Part shown: positions 23,856 through 31,520 of the stretch, piece by piece | Layout of the letters: each line of letters starts with the position of its first letter | Numbering within the stretch: the first letter of the stretch is position 1 | NCBI RefSeq assembly: GCF_020400605.1 | Contig: NZ_JAINRD010000009.1 | Location: 1 to 64,000, forward strand | DNA length: 64,000 bases | Reading direction: 5' to 3' | Source of the DNA: Streptomyces aculeolatus | Lineage (GTDB): Bacteria > Actinomycetota > Actinomycetes > Streptomycetales > Streptomycetaceae | Notes under the pieces: generated by a model | The model's input: only the letters and a program-made list of their open reading frames with translations | What the model was told of the DNA's origin: nothing | Database searches by the model: none | Position numbers and translations under genes: made by a program

Positions 23856-26363
23856 ATGGCGCCCGCAACGCCGCACAGCGAGCCGAGCCCTGCCCCGCCG
23901 ACCACGCCGCCCGCGTCGAGCCCGTCGGGCGGCACTCAGACACGCGTCGCCCTGGTGATGAACGGCGGGGTCAGCCTCGCCGTGTGGATGGGCGGCGTCA
24001 CCCACGAGTTGGACCTGCTGTGCCAGGCGTCGCGAGGGGACCGCAGGCGCGTGCCGACCGGCAGGGACGCCGGGGTCCTGGCGCTCTGGCGCGAGCTGAC
24101 GGACCAGGCGAGGAGCGAGTTCCTGGTGGACATCGTCTCCGGCACCTCGGCGGGCGGCCTGAACGGCCTGATCCTGGCCACCGCGCTGGGCCGCCGGGCG
24201 GCGCTGCCGCGCCTGCGCGATGTCTGGGAGCGGTCCGCCGCCCTGGAACAGCTCCGGGGAAACCCCTCGGAGCCCAGCCTGCTCAGTGGCCACGCCTTCC
24301 GCAAGAAGATCGGGGACGAGGTGCGGCGGATCGGCGAGAGCGACGCGGGCGTGAGGCCGCCGCAGCCGGTCACGCTGTTCGTCACGGCCACCGCGCTGGA
24401 CGGGCTTCCACGCTCCTACACGGACGGCTTCGGCAACCACTTCGACGTCCGCGACCACCGCCGCCTCTACCGCTTCGCATGCGAGAAGACCCTGCGCTAC
24501 GTGAAAAGCGGCGACGGTGACCGCGACCGCGAGGAGCGATGCGACGAGCCCGGCGCGACCTGGCGATACACGCCCCACGAGGTGAACGACTTCAACCGGC
24601 ACAGGACCGACCACCTGGTCACGGCCGCCCGGGCCACCGCAAGCTTCCCCGTCGCGTTCTCGCCCATCAGCGAGCAGTGCCTGATCGACAACCGGGAGAT
24701 TCCCCGACTCCTCCGCAACGACCGGGCCAGTTGCGTCATCGACGGCGGCATCCTCAACAACGCCCCCTTCCTGCCGGTCCTTGAGACGATCACCCGGCGT
24801 CCGCTCGCGAACAAGCCCGTGCGGCGAGTGCTGGTGTTCGTCGTCCCGACGGCGGGGCGGCTCGGACGGGAGAAGGCCGGCGCCGAGCAATGCGAGGACA
24901 CCCCGTGGTGGGAGGTCGGGATCAGCGGCATGAGCTACCGAAGCGAGGCGGATCTGCGATCCGGCACGGAGGAGGTCCACCGGCGCGTCGCGGGAGACGC
25001 GAAGGACACGCAGCTCGAGCTGTTCGAGCGGGCCCGCTTGGACACGCGCCTGGCCGGCACCCTCATGGACATGGCCGGCAGGGCGCTGCCCGAATACCGC
25101 CGCAACCGCGTCCGGGGCGTGCTGGCCGAGCTCCGCAGGGAACTCGCCGACGCACGGTCGGTCACCACGCTGGCGCGCGGTCCGGAGCCGGCCTCCGGCC
25201 CCATCGAGGCGATCCTGAACGGCGATCCCCTCTGGGTGCCGCGCAACTTGGCACAGGAGCTGTCCCAGCCCTGGGCCGATGGCTGGCGCTGGGGACTGGC
25301 CACCTGCGAGCGCGTCCTGCAGAGCCTCCAGGACAACCTGCGGGATCTGCCCCGCGCCCACATCGAGCTGAGCCATAAGCAGCGCAAGGCGCTGGCCCGC
25401 GGCGCCACGCAGGTCAGCGGGTGGCTGACGAAGGCGCTGGCCGTCAACGCCGCCGTCCGCGACGAGGTGCGGCGGCGCGTCCCGGCCGAGCGCGCCGACG
25501 CCCTGCCCGACGAGGAGGCGGCCGAACTCATCCAGCAGACCTTCACCCTGATGCGGATCCCCCAGGAACTCGGTGTCCTCGTAGCCGGGGCGGCGCGGGA
25601 CTACACCGAAGCACTCCGGGCGGCGGGGCAGGGCGGCTGGCAGGACGCGACGGGCGCCGTGCAGGCGTGCCTGGCCGTCGACGTCCTCACCCGCGCCTTC
25701 GCCTCGCCGCAGGCCATGGTCGAATCCCTCGGCCCGGGCTTCGACTTCCTGCGGCTCGGGCCCGACGCCATGAGCCCGCTGTTCAACGAGGACAGGTTCG
25801 CCGACATCGGCGCCCGCAAGCTGTACGGGCTGCGCTTCGGGCACTTCGGCGCCTTCGTCCACGCCCCCTGGCGCGCCTCGGACTTCACCTGGGGACGCCT
25901 GGACGCCGCCCACCACCTGCTGCGCCTGTTCGGCCTGCCCCCCGCCGAGCGCCGGTCGTGGGAGGAACGCCTCCACGACGCGATCCTGCGCGCCGAGGCA
26001 CCGGAGGGCGAGGACCACCGTGACTGGATGTACCGCCACCTGCACCAGTTGCGGGAGCCGACGGACAACGGACTGCTGCGGGAGCTCAAGAAGGACCGGA
26101 AGACCGCCGGCAGCGCCTGGCGGTCCCTGCGCCGGGTCACCAGGGAGTCGCTGCGCCTGCTCCCCCTGCGCCCCCGGGCCCTCCTGGCCGTCCGCGCCCT
26201 CACCAAGCCCATGCGGAACGCCGCGTGGCGCGCGTACCTGAGAGACCCGCGCACCGTGCGGAACCGCGTGAAACGGGCGGCGTACGCGACGATCACCACG
26301 CTGGCCCTGGTGGTGCTGCTGCTCGGCGGGGTGCTCGGCTGGGCCCTGGAGCGGATCACCTGA
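23856..26363 (+). CDS. Large patatin-like phospholipase-family protein with C-terminal membrane anchor (DUF3376-type)
   Basis: 835 residues. The patatin core occupies about residues 28-400. It has a glycine-rich oxyanion region (NGGVSLAVWMGGV), nucleophile elbow GTSAGG (S98) and the catalytic Asp of DGG (D296). The remaining 400 residues, rich in Arg and acidic residues, match the long tail of actinobacterial patatin-like proteins. It ends in a membrane helix (TLALVVLLLGGVLGWALERIT, split here: TLALVVLLLG then GVLGWALERIT). It should be a membrane-tethered acyl hydrolase with the active site inside the cell if only the last helix spans. The ATG at 23856 is chosen because the 43 codons upstream show no family similarity or signal. 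Confidence 0.88.
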   Translation: MAPATPHSEPSPAPPTTPPASSPSGGTQTRVALVMNGGVSLAVWMGGVTHELDLLCQASRGDRRRVPTGRDAGVLALWRELTDQARSEFLVDIVSGTSAGGLNGLILATALGRRAALPRLRDVWERSAALEQLRGNPSEPSLLSGHAFRKKIGDEVRRIGESDAGVRPPQPVTLFVTATALDGLPRSYTDGFGNHFDVRDHRRLYRFACEKTLRYVKSGDGDRDREERCDEPGATWRYTPHEVNDFNRHRTDHLVTAARATASFPVAFSPISEQCLIDNREIPRLLRNDRASCVIDGGILNNAPFLPVLETITRRPLANKPVRRVLVFVVPTAGRLGREKAGAEQCEDTPWWEVGISGMSYRSEADLRSGTEEVHRRVAGDAKDTQLELFERARLDTRLAGTLMDMAGRALPEYRRNRVRGVLAELRRELADARSVTTLARGPEPASGPIEAILNGDPLWVPRNLAQELSQPWADGWRWGLATCERVLQSLQDNLRDLPRAHIELSHKQRKALARGATQVSGWLTKALAVNAAVRDEVRRRVPAERADALPDEEAAELIQQTFTLMRIPQELGVLVAGAARDYTEALRAAGQGGWQDATGAVQACLAVDVLTRAFASPQAMVESLGPGFDFLRLGPDAMSPLFNEDRFADIGARKLYGLRFGHFGAFVHAPWRASDFTWGRLDAAHHLLRLFGLPPAERRSWEERLHDAILRAEAPEGEDHRDWMYRHLHQLREPTDNGLLRELKKDRKTAGSAWRSLRRVTRESLRLLPLRPRALLAVRALTKPMRNAAWRAYLRDPRTVRNRVKRAAYATITTLALVVLLLGGVLGWALERIT

Positions 26364-26418
26364 GAGCGCCAAGCCGTCTCGCCGGGATGCGGCGGAGGAA
26401 GAACTCGCCCGCCAGGTG

Positions 26419-26566
26419 ATGCCGTCCCATAGTCGAGTTGCAGAAGATTCTTGTCGAGGGAGCCAGGAACGCCCTGGGGGAGAGGACGGAGAGAGCCGCG
26501 GAATTCTCGCTGAGCCTCACCTCGTGCGACCACCACAGCTGCGGTGGCGGAGGGCTCCCGAGGTAA
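26419..26566 (+). pseudogene. Class III lanthipeptide precursor remnant (frameshifted)
   Basis: Codons 26429-26563 read I-V-E-L-Q-K-I-L-V-E-G-A-R-N-A-L, then an Arg/Glu linker, E-F-S-L-S-L-T-S-C-D-H-H-S-C-G-G-G-G-L-P-R, and TAA at 26564. Class III lanthipeptide leaders carry an (I/L)-x-x-L-Q motif near the start (for example M-A-S-I-L-E-L-Q in labyrinthopeptins). S-L-S-L-T-S-C mirrors the second ring segment of SapB (S-L-S-I-T-T-C). This frame has no start codon before the motif. Removing one C from the CCC run at 26426-26428 joins it to the ATG at 26419 and gives M-P-S-I-V-E-L-Q, a 48-residue precursor. A truncated LanKC gene lies 90 bp downstream. A sequencing error is an alternative to a true frameshift. 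Confidence 0.6.
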
Positions 26567-26656
26567 CGGCTCCGGCGGCTTCCGGTCGGATCCCTCCGGA
26601 GCCCGGCTCGCATGCCACCACCGGGGGGATCGTCCGACCGGAAGAAGACGGGAACG

Positions 26657-27007
26657 ATGCACGACTGGGCACTCGTCAACGCCTACACCCGCTACCATCC
26701 CCGATGGTTCGAGAATTCTTCCCGGTATACGCCCACCGGCGAGTATCTCGACGTCTACCGCGCGGTGGTGCCACCCGACTGGGAGCTGGGGGAAGGGGCC
26801 GGTTTCCCGGGCGAGCAGGTCGTCAGGGAGAGCGCGGACTTCGCGACCGGCACGGCCGGTGTCGCCCTCTTCCTCGACCGCCTGCTCGGGAGCGGGACCG
26901 GCCGCCGTGACAACTTCAACTTCGTCGTGGACGAACTCCTGCCCGGCTACGGCACTGCACGGACGTGGAGATCGACCGGCAGCACACCGCGAGCGCTCCT
27001 CTGGTGA
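26657..27007 (+). pseudogene. Internally deleted class III lanthionine synthetase (LanKC) remnant
   Basis: 116 residues against about 850 for a full LanKC. The first 50 residues (Y-T-R-Y-H-P-R-W-F-E, then P-T-G-E-Y-L-D-V and V-P-P-D-W-E-L) resemble the LanKC N-terminus. From about residue 51 the sequence jumps to a LanC C-terminal end (P-G-E-Q-V-V, S-A-D-F-A-T-G-T-A-G-V-A-L-F-L-D-R-L-L, V-V-D-E-L-L-P-G). The lyase, kinase and most of the cyclase are missing, with no Zn ligands left, so it cannot modify a peptide. The frame is kept across the junction near 26806. The last 17 residues (after L-L-P-G) do not look like the family. Transcription is parallel to the precursor-like peptide. Confidence 0.62.
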
Positions 27008-27051
27008 CACTTCGCCGCAGCTTCGGGAGAACAGGGCCGACTGACGGGGTG

Positions 27052-27687
27052 TCAGACCGTGGCGAGCACGACCTCCAGTGTCCGCGGCCCGTGCACGCCC
27101 TCCACCCGGTCCAGCTCGATGTCGCTGGTCGCCGAGGGACCCGAGATCCACGTCAGCGGCCGGGCCGGGTCCAGCCGCTCCATCGCCTGCGGCAGCGAGT
27201 CCACCACCTGCTCCGGGACGCGCACCACGCACACGTGGTGGTCCGGGATCAGCGTGATCCGCCGCCGGCCCTGCCCGGGCCCGGCGTCCAGCACGAGCGT
27301 GCCGGTCTCCGCGACGGCCAGCGCGCAGCCCGTCAGCACGCTGTCCACGGCGTCCAGTTCCCGCGCAGTGCTCGCGGCCCGGTCGGGTACGCGGTCGGCG
27401 TCGACCGCCGCCGTCCAGGCGGGCGGCAGCCCGTCCGGTACCAGCAGGGTGCGCGTGCCGCGCTCGGCGAACAGCCGCGCCAGCAGCCCCGGCAGACCGC
27501 CCGTGTCCGTGCGGTGCACCAGGGCGCGGTAGTCGGCGAGGTTCTCCGCGAGCAGGTCCACGGACTCGGCGGGGGAGCGGTCGCCGTGCACGCGCAGGTA
27601 GTCGCGCGGCACCGCCGGCTCCGGGGTGCCCGCGGCGTCGCGGGTGGCGGCCCGTACCCGGGCGAGGATCGTCTCCCTGCTGCTCAC
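27052..27687 (-). CDS. lutC: L-lactate utilisation protein C (LUD domain)
   Basis: 211 residues with the LUD/DUF162 fold. Typical segments are the N-terminal S-R-E-T-I-L-A-R-V-R, C-A-L-A-V-A-E-T-G-T-L-V-L-D-A-G, and W-I-S-G-P-S-A-T-S-D-I-E. LutC works with LutA and LutB to oxidise L-lactate to pyruvate; its own chemistry is not settled. It is the last gene of a seven-gene minus-strand run, 67 bp after lutB, downstream of the rhamnose-catabolic genes. That position suggests it clears the L-lactate formed from lactaldehyde. Confidence 0.92.
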   Translation of the reverse strand: MSSRETILARVRAATRDAAGTPEPAVPRDYLRVHGDRSPAESVDLLAENLADYRALVHRTDTGGLPGLLARLFAERGTRTLLVPDGLPPAWTAAVDADRVPDRAASTARELDAVDSVLTGCALAVAETGTLVLDAGPGQGRRRITLIPDHHVCVVRVPEQVVDSLPQAMERLDPARPLTWISGPSATSDIELDRVEGVHGPRTLEVVLATV

Positions 27688-27754
27688 CGCGTTCCCCTCA
27701 CGTTCTGGCGCGCCGCGCTCCGCCGCGGGCCGGCGGCGCGTACCGGCCGATCCG

Positions 27755-29272
27755 TCACGATCCCGCTCCCCGGGTCCGCCGCCACCACGCGCGGAACGGC
27801 TCCTGCGGCACCGGCGGCAGGTCGCGCGTCGCCGACCACGCCTTCCCCGGCCCCGGCAGCCGGCGGGGGTGCAGCCTGCGGGTGCCCGTCGTGGCGCGCA
27901 GCGCCGCGCCGTAGGCGCGCGGGCGGTCCATCGTCCAGCGGGCCGCGCGCATCGCCGCCCGCTCCGCGGCGTGGCCCTTCGCCGGCTTGATCACGGCCTT
28001 CGTGCCGCGCACCGTGTACGTGCCGCCCTCCGCGACCCGCGTGCGCAGGTGCACCAGCACCTCGGGGATGTCGATCGCGACCGGGCACACCTCGTAGCAC
28101 GCCCCGCACAGCGTCGAGGCGTACGGCAGCGAGGCGTCCAGCGCGCTTGCCGTGCCGCGCAGCTGGGGGGTGAGGATGGCCCCGATCGGACCCGGGTAGG
28201 CGGAGCCGTACGCGTGCCCGCCGGCGCGCTCGTAGACGGGGCAGACGTTGAGACACGCCGAGCACCTGATGCACCGCAGCGCCTGCCGTCCCACCTGGTC
28301 GGACAGCGTGTCGGTGCGTCCGTTGTCCAGCAGGACGAGGTGGAAGTCCCGCGGCCCGTCGTCCTCGGCCGGCCCGCTCCAGGTGCTCGTGTACGGGTTC
28401 ATCCGCTCGGCGGTCGAGGAGCGCGGCAGCAGTTGGAGGAAGACCTCCAGGTCCCGCCAGGTCGGCACCACCTTCTCGATGCCGACGACGGAGATCAGCG
28501 TCTCCGGCAGCGTCAGGCACATCCGGCCGTTGCCCTCGGACTCCAGCACCACCATCGTGCCGCTCTCGGCGACCATGAAGTTCGCGCCGGAGACCGCCAC
28601 TTTGGCGCCGAGGAACTTCTCGCGCAGGTGCAGCCGCGCCGCCTCGGCCAGTTCGGCGGGCCGATCGCCGAGCCCGGCGGGCGCGGGGCGGCCCCAGTCG
28701 GCCATGCGGTCGCGGAAGATGTCGCGGATCTCGCCGCGGTTCTTGTGGATGGCGGGGACCAGGATGTGCGACGGCAGGTCGTCGCCGAGCTGCACGATCA
28801 GCTCCGCGAGGTCCGTCTCGTACGCGCGGATGCCCGCCTCCGCCAGCGCCTCGTTCAGCCCGATCTCCTGCGTGGCCATCGACTTGACCTTGACGACCTC
28901 GTCGGCGCCGGTCTCCCGGACCAGCCGGGTGACGATCGCGTTGGCCTCCGCGGCGTCCACGGCCCAGTGCACGTGCCCGCCCGCGGCGGTCACCGCCGCC
29001 TCCAACTGCTCCAGATAGCGGTCCAGGTGGCGCAGCGTGTCGTCCTTGATGGCGGCGCCCGCGGCGCGCAACCGGTCCCAGTCGGGCAGTTCGGCGACGG
29101 CCGCGGCGCGCTTGCCGCGGATGGTGTGCGTCGCGTGGGTGAGGTTGCCGCGCAGGGTGGCGTCCTCGGTGGCCGCCACGGCGGCCTGCGGGAAGGCCGC
29201 CGGGCGGGTACGCGGCATGCCGAGGAACGTACGGGGGGCGCGGGCCCTCTCGCCTTCGCGGGCGCCGGTCAC
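27755..29272 (-). CDS. lutB: L-lactate utilisation iron-sulfur protein LutB
   Basis: 505 residues. The N-terminal two thirds form a LUD domain (N-L-T-H-A-T-H-T-I-R, then V-K-V-K-S-M-A-T-Q-E-I). Next comes a ferredoxin-like cluster region with CIRCSACLNVCPVYE and CGACYEVCPVAID, which should hold two [4Fe-4S] clusters. I chose the GTG at 29272 because it overlaps the lutA stop as GTGA and keeps the conserved F-L-G-M-P segment. The ATG at 29218 would start inside that segment. It forms the LutABC complex with its neighbours. Confidence 0.92.
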   Translation of the reverse strand: MTGAREGERARAPRTFLGMPRTRPAAFPQAAVAATEDATLRGNLTHATHTIRGKRAAAVAELPDWDRLRAAGAAIKDDTLRHLDRYLEQLEAAVTAAGGHVHWAVDAAEANAIVTRLVRETGADEVVKVKSMATQEIGLNEALAEAGIRAYETDLAELIVQLGDDLPSHILVPAIHKNRGEIRDIFRDRMADWGRPAPAGLGDRPAELAEAARLHLREKFLGAKVAVSGANFMVAESGTMVVLESEGNGRMCLTLPETLISVVGIEKVVPTWRDLEVFLQLLPRSSTAERMNPYTSTWSGPAEDDGPRDFHLVLLDNGRTDTLSDQVGRQALRCIRCSACLNVCPVYERAGGHAYGSAYPGPIGAILTPQLRGTASALDASLPYASTLCGACYEVCPVAIDIPEVLVHLRTRVAEGGTYTVRGTKAVIKPAKGHAAERAAMRAARWTMDRPRAYGAALRATTGTRRLHPRRLPGPGKAWSATRDLPPVPQEPFRAWWRRTRGAGS

Positions 29273-29985
29273 CGGACGTCCCCCTCCGTGCTCGCCAGGA
29301 TCTCCGCTATGTGCACCGGCCGGACCGGCGAGCCGCGGCGCGCCAGCGTACCGCCGATGTGCATCAGGCAGGAGTTGTCCGCCGCGCACACGGCCTGCGC
29401 GCCCGACTCCTCCACGTGCCGCGCCTTGTCGGCGCCCATCGCCGCCGAGACCGCCGGGTTCTTCAGCGCGAACGTGCCGCCGAAGCCGCAGCACTCGTCC
29501 GCGCCCTCCAGCTCGCGCAGCGTCAGCCCCTTCACGTGCGTCAGCAGCTGGCGCGGCCGGTCGCCGAGCCCCAGCATCCGCAGTCCGTGACAGGTCGGAT
29601 GATAGGTGACCGTATAGGGGTAATAAGCCCCGACGTCAGTCACTTTGAGCACATCGGTGAGGAACTCGGTCAGCTCGTACGTGCGCGGTGCGACGGCCGC
29701 CGCGGCGGGCTCGCCGAGCCGCGGGTAGTTGTCGCGGACCATCGCCGCGCACGAGCCGGACGGCGTCACGACGTACTCGTAGCCGGCGAAGACGTCCGCG
29801 TACCGGCGCGCGAGCGGCCGTGTCTCGCGCCGGTACCCGGTGTTGAACTGGACCTGCCCGCAGCAGGACTGCGCGAGCGGGAAGTCCACCGCGACCCCCA
29901 GCCGCTCCAGCAGGGTCACGACCGCGCGCCCGGTGTGCGGATAGAGCGTGTCGTTGACACACGTCACGAAGAGTGCAACGCGCAT
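29269..29985 (-). CDS. lutA: L-lactate utilisation protein A (CCG-domain)
   Basis: 238 residues containing two cysteine-rich CCG domains: S-C-C-G-Q near residue 40 and D-E-C-C-G-F-G-G-T-F near 165, each with upstream single cysteines. These bind an Fe-S cluster in LutA/GlpC-type proteins. It acts with LutB and LutC in L-lactate oxidation in the cytoplasm. Its 5' end overlaps the rhamnulokinase gene by 22 nt and its 3' end overlaps lutB by 4 nt, so it is embedded in the rhamnose operon. Confidence 0.93.
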   Translation of the reverse strand: MRVALFVTCVNDTLYPHTGRAVVTLLERLGVAVDFPLAQSCCGQVQFNTGYRRETRPLARRYADVFAGYEYVVTPSGSCAAMVRDNYPRLGEPAAAAVAPRTYELTEFLTDVLKVTDVGAYYPYTVTYHPTCHGLRMLGLGDRPRQLLTHVKGLTLRELEGADECCGFGGTFALKNPAVSAAMGADKARHVEESGAQAVCAADNSCLMHIGGTLARRGSPVRPVHIAEILASTEGDVR

Positions 29986-31520
29986 TCCGCTTCCTCCCAG
30001 ACCGATCCGTCGCCGCTGGGTTCATACTCCCGCAGCGGCTGCGTTCTGTGAAGCAGAGATCGGAGGTCTGAAAGAGTGCCGTCGATCACGCCGGCCGCCC
30101 GCGCCTGGACGAGGACGTTGCCGAGCGCCGCCGCCTCGACCGGCCCCGCGACCACCGGCAGCCCGCAGGCGTCCGCCGTCAGCCGGCACAGCAGACCGTT
30201 GCGCGCGCCGCCGCCGACGACGTGCACCACGCTCACCGTACGGCCCGACAGCCGCTGGGCATCGGCCACGGCGCGGCGGTGCGCCAGGGCGAGCGAGTCC
30301 AGTACGCAGCGCACCGTCTCCGCCGCCGAGCGCGGCTCCGGCCGCCCCGCCCGCCGGCACGCCGCCGCGATCCGCTGCGGCATCCGGCCCGGTGCGAGGA
30401 ACGCCGGGTCGGCGGCGTCCACGTACGAGCGCAGCGGTGGCGCGGTGGCGGCGCCGGCCAGCAGGGCGTCCAGCTCGTAGCCGTGCCCCTCGGCGTCCCA
30501 GGCGCGCAGGCACTCCTGGAGCAGCCACAGGCCCATGATGTTGCGCAGGTAGCGCACGGTGCCGTCCACGCCCAGCTCGTTGGTGAAGTTGGCGGCGCGG
30601 CTCTCCTCGGTGAGCACCGGCGCGGCCAGTTCGACGCCGGCCAGCGACCAGGTGCCGGTGGCGATGTACGCGAAGTCCTCGCCCCGCGCCGGCACGCCGA
30701 CCACCGCCGAGGCGGTGTCGTGCGAGCCGACCGCGGTCACCGGCACGGGACCGGTCAGGCCCGTCTCCTCCAGCACCGCGGGCAGCAGCCCGCCCGCCGG
30801 GTCGCCGGGCCGGCGCAGCGGCGGAAAGAGCCCGAGGTCGACGCCCGCGGCCTCGGCGACGCGGCGCGAGAACGCGCCCGTGCGCGGGTCGACCAGCGCC
30901 GTGGTGGAGGCGTTGGTCAGCTCGGTGCCGGCCTCGCCCGTCAGCCAGTACGCGACGAGGTCGGGGACGAGAAGCAGTTGCCGGGCGGCGGCCAGCGCGG
31001 GGGTGCCGCGGGCGGCGAGGAGCTGGTAGACGGTGTTGAACGGCAGGTGCGCGAGGCCCGTCGCCCGGTACAGCTCGTCCGCCGGCAGCACCGCGGCCAG
31101 CTTCGCCGCCATCCCCTCGGTGCGCGTGTCGCGGTAGTGCACCGGGTTGCCGATCAGCGCGCCGGAGGCGTCGAGCAGGCCGTAGTCGACGGCCCAGGAG
31201 TCGATCCCGGCGCCGGCGAGCCGGCCCCCCGAGCGCCGGCCGGCCGCGCGCAGGCCGTCGAGCACGCCGCCGTAGAGCGCCAGGACGTCCCAGTGGAGCG
31301 TCCCGGCCAGCCGGACGGGGCGGTTGGGGAACCGGTGCACCTCCTCGATGTGCAGCTCGCCGCCGCCGGCGCGGCCGAGCATCACGCGCCCGCTGGCGGC
31401 GCCGAGGTCGACGGCCGCGAACGGCAGCGAGTCCCGGCCGCCGGCCGGGCCGCCGCTCCCGCCGCCCGTCGCGCCGCCGCCTTCGCCGCCGCCCGCCGCC
31501 GGCCCGTACGCCCCGCTCAC
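29964..31520 (-). CDS. rhaB: L-rhamnulokinase
   Basis: 518 residues of the FGGY carbohydrate kinase family. A 32-residue Gly-rich N-terminal extension precedes the first phosphate loop A-A-V-D-L-G-A-A-S-G-R-V. Further landmarks are G-I-D-S-W-A-V-D-Y-G, the active-site loop V-G-S-H-D-T-A-S-A-V and V-H-V-V-G-G-G-A-R-N. These fit RhaB, which phosphorylates L-rhamnulose at C1. The GTG at 31520 overlaps the aldolase stop codon as GTGA, which fixes the start despite the odd extension. Confidence 0.93.
   Translation of the reverse strand: MSGAYGPAAGGGEGGGATGGGSGGPAGGRDSLPFAAVDLGAASGRVMLGRAGGGELHIEEVHRFPNRPVRLAGTLHWDVLALYGGVLDGLRAAGRRSGGRLAGAGIDSWAVDYGLLDASGALIGNPVHYRDTRTEGMAAKLAAVLPADELYRATGLAHLPFNTVYQLLAARGTPALAAARQLLLVPDLVAYWLTGEAGTELTNASTTALVDPRTGAFSRRVAEAAGVDLGLFPPLRRPGDPAGGLLPAVLEETGLTGPVPVTAVGSHDTASAVVGVPARGEDFAYIATGTWSLAGVELAAPVLTEESRAANFTNELGVDGTVRYLRNIMGLWLLQECLRAWDAEGHGYELDALLAGAATAPPLRSYVDAADPAFLAPGRMPQRIAAACRRAGRPEPRSAAETVRCVLDSLALAHRRAVADAQRLSGRTVSVVHVVGGGARNGLLCRLTADACGLPVVAGPVEAAALGNVLVQARAAGVIDGTLSDLRSLLHRTQPLREYEPSGDGSVWEEAECALHSS

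Noticed and set aside
23733..26372. An 879-codon minus-strand frame opposite the patatin gene
   Set aside because: Complement of a gene with GTSAGG and DGG motifs; no start context or family match.
26416..26910. 164-codon frame starting at GTG 26416 over the lanthipeptide remnant
   Set aside because: After the first eight codons the translation is Arg/Gly-rich and unlike any protein; the frame covering I-V-E-L-Q is more plausible.
29218..29220. ATG at 29218 as lutB start
   Set aside because: It would cut the conserved F-L-G-M-P segment; the GTG at 29272 is coupled to the lutA stop.
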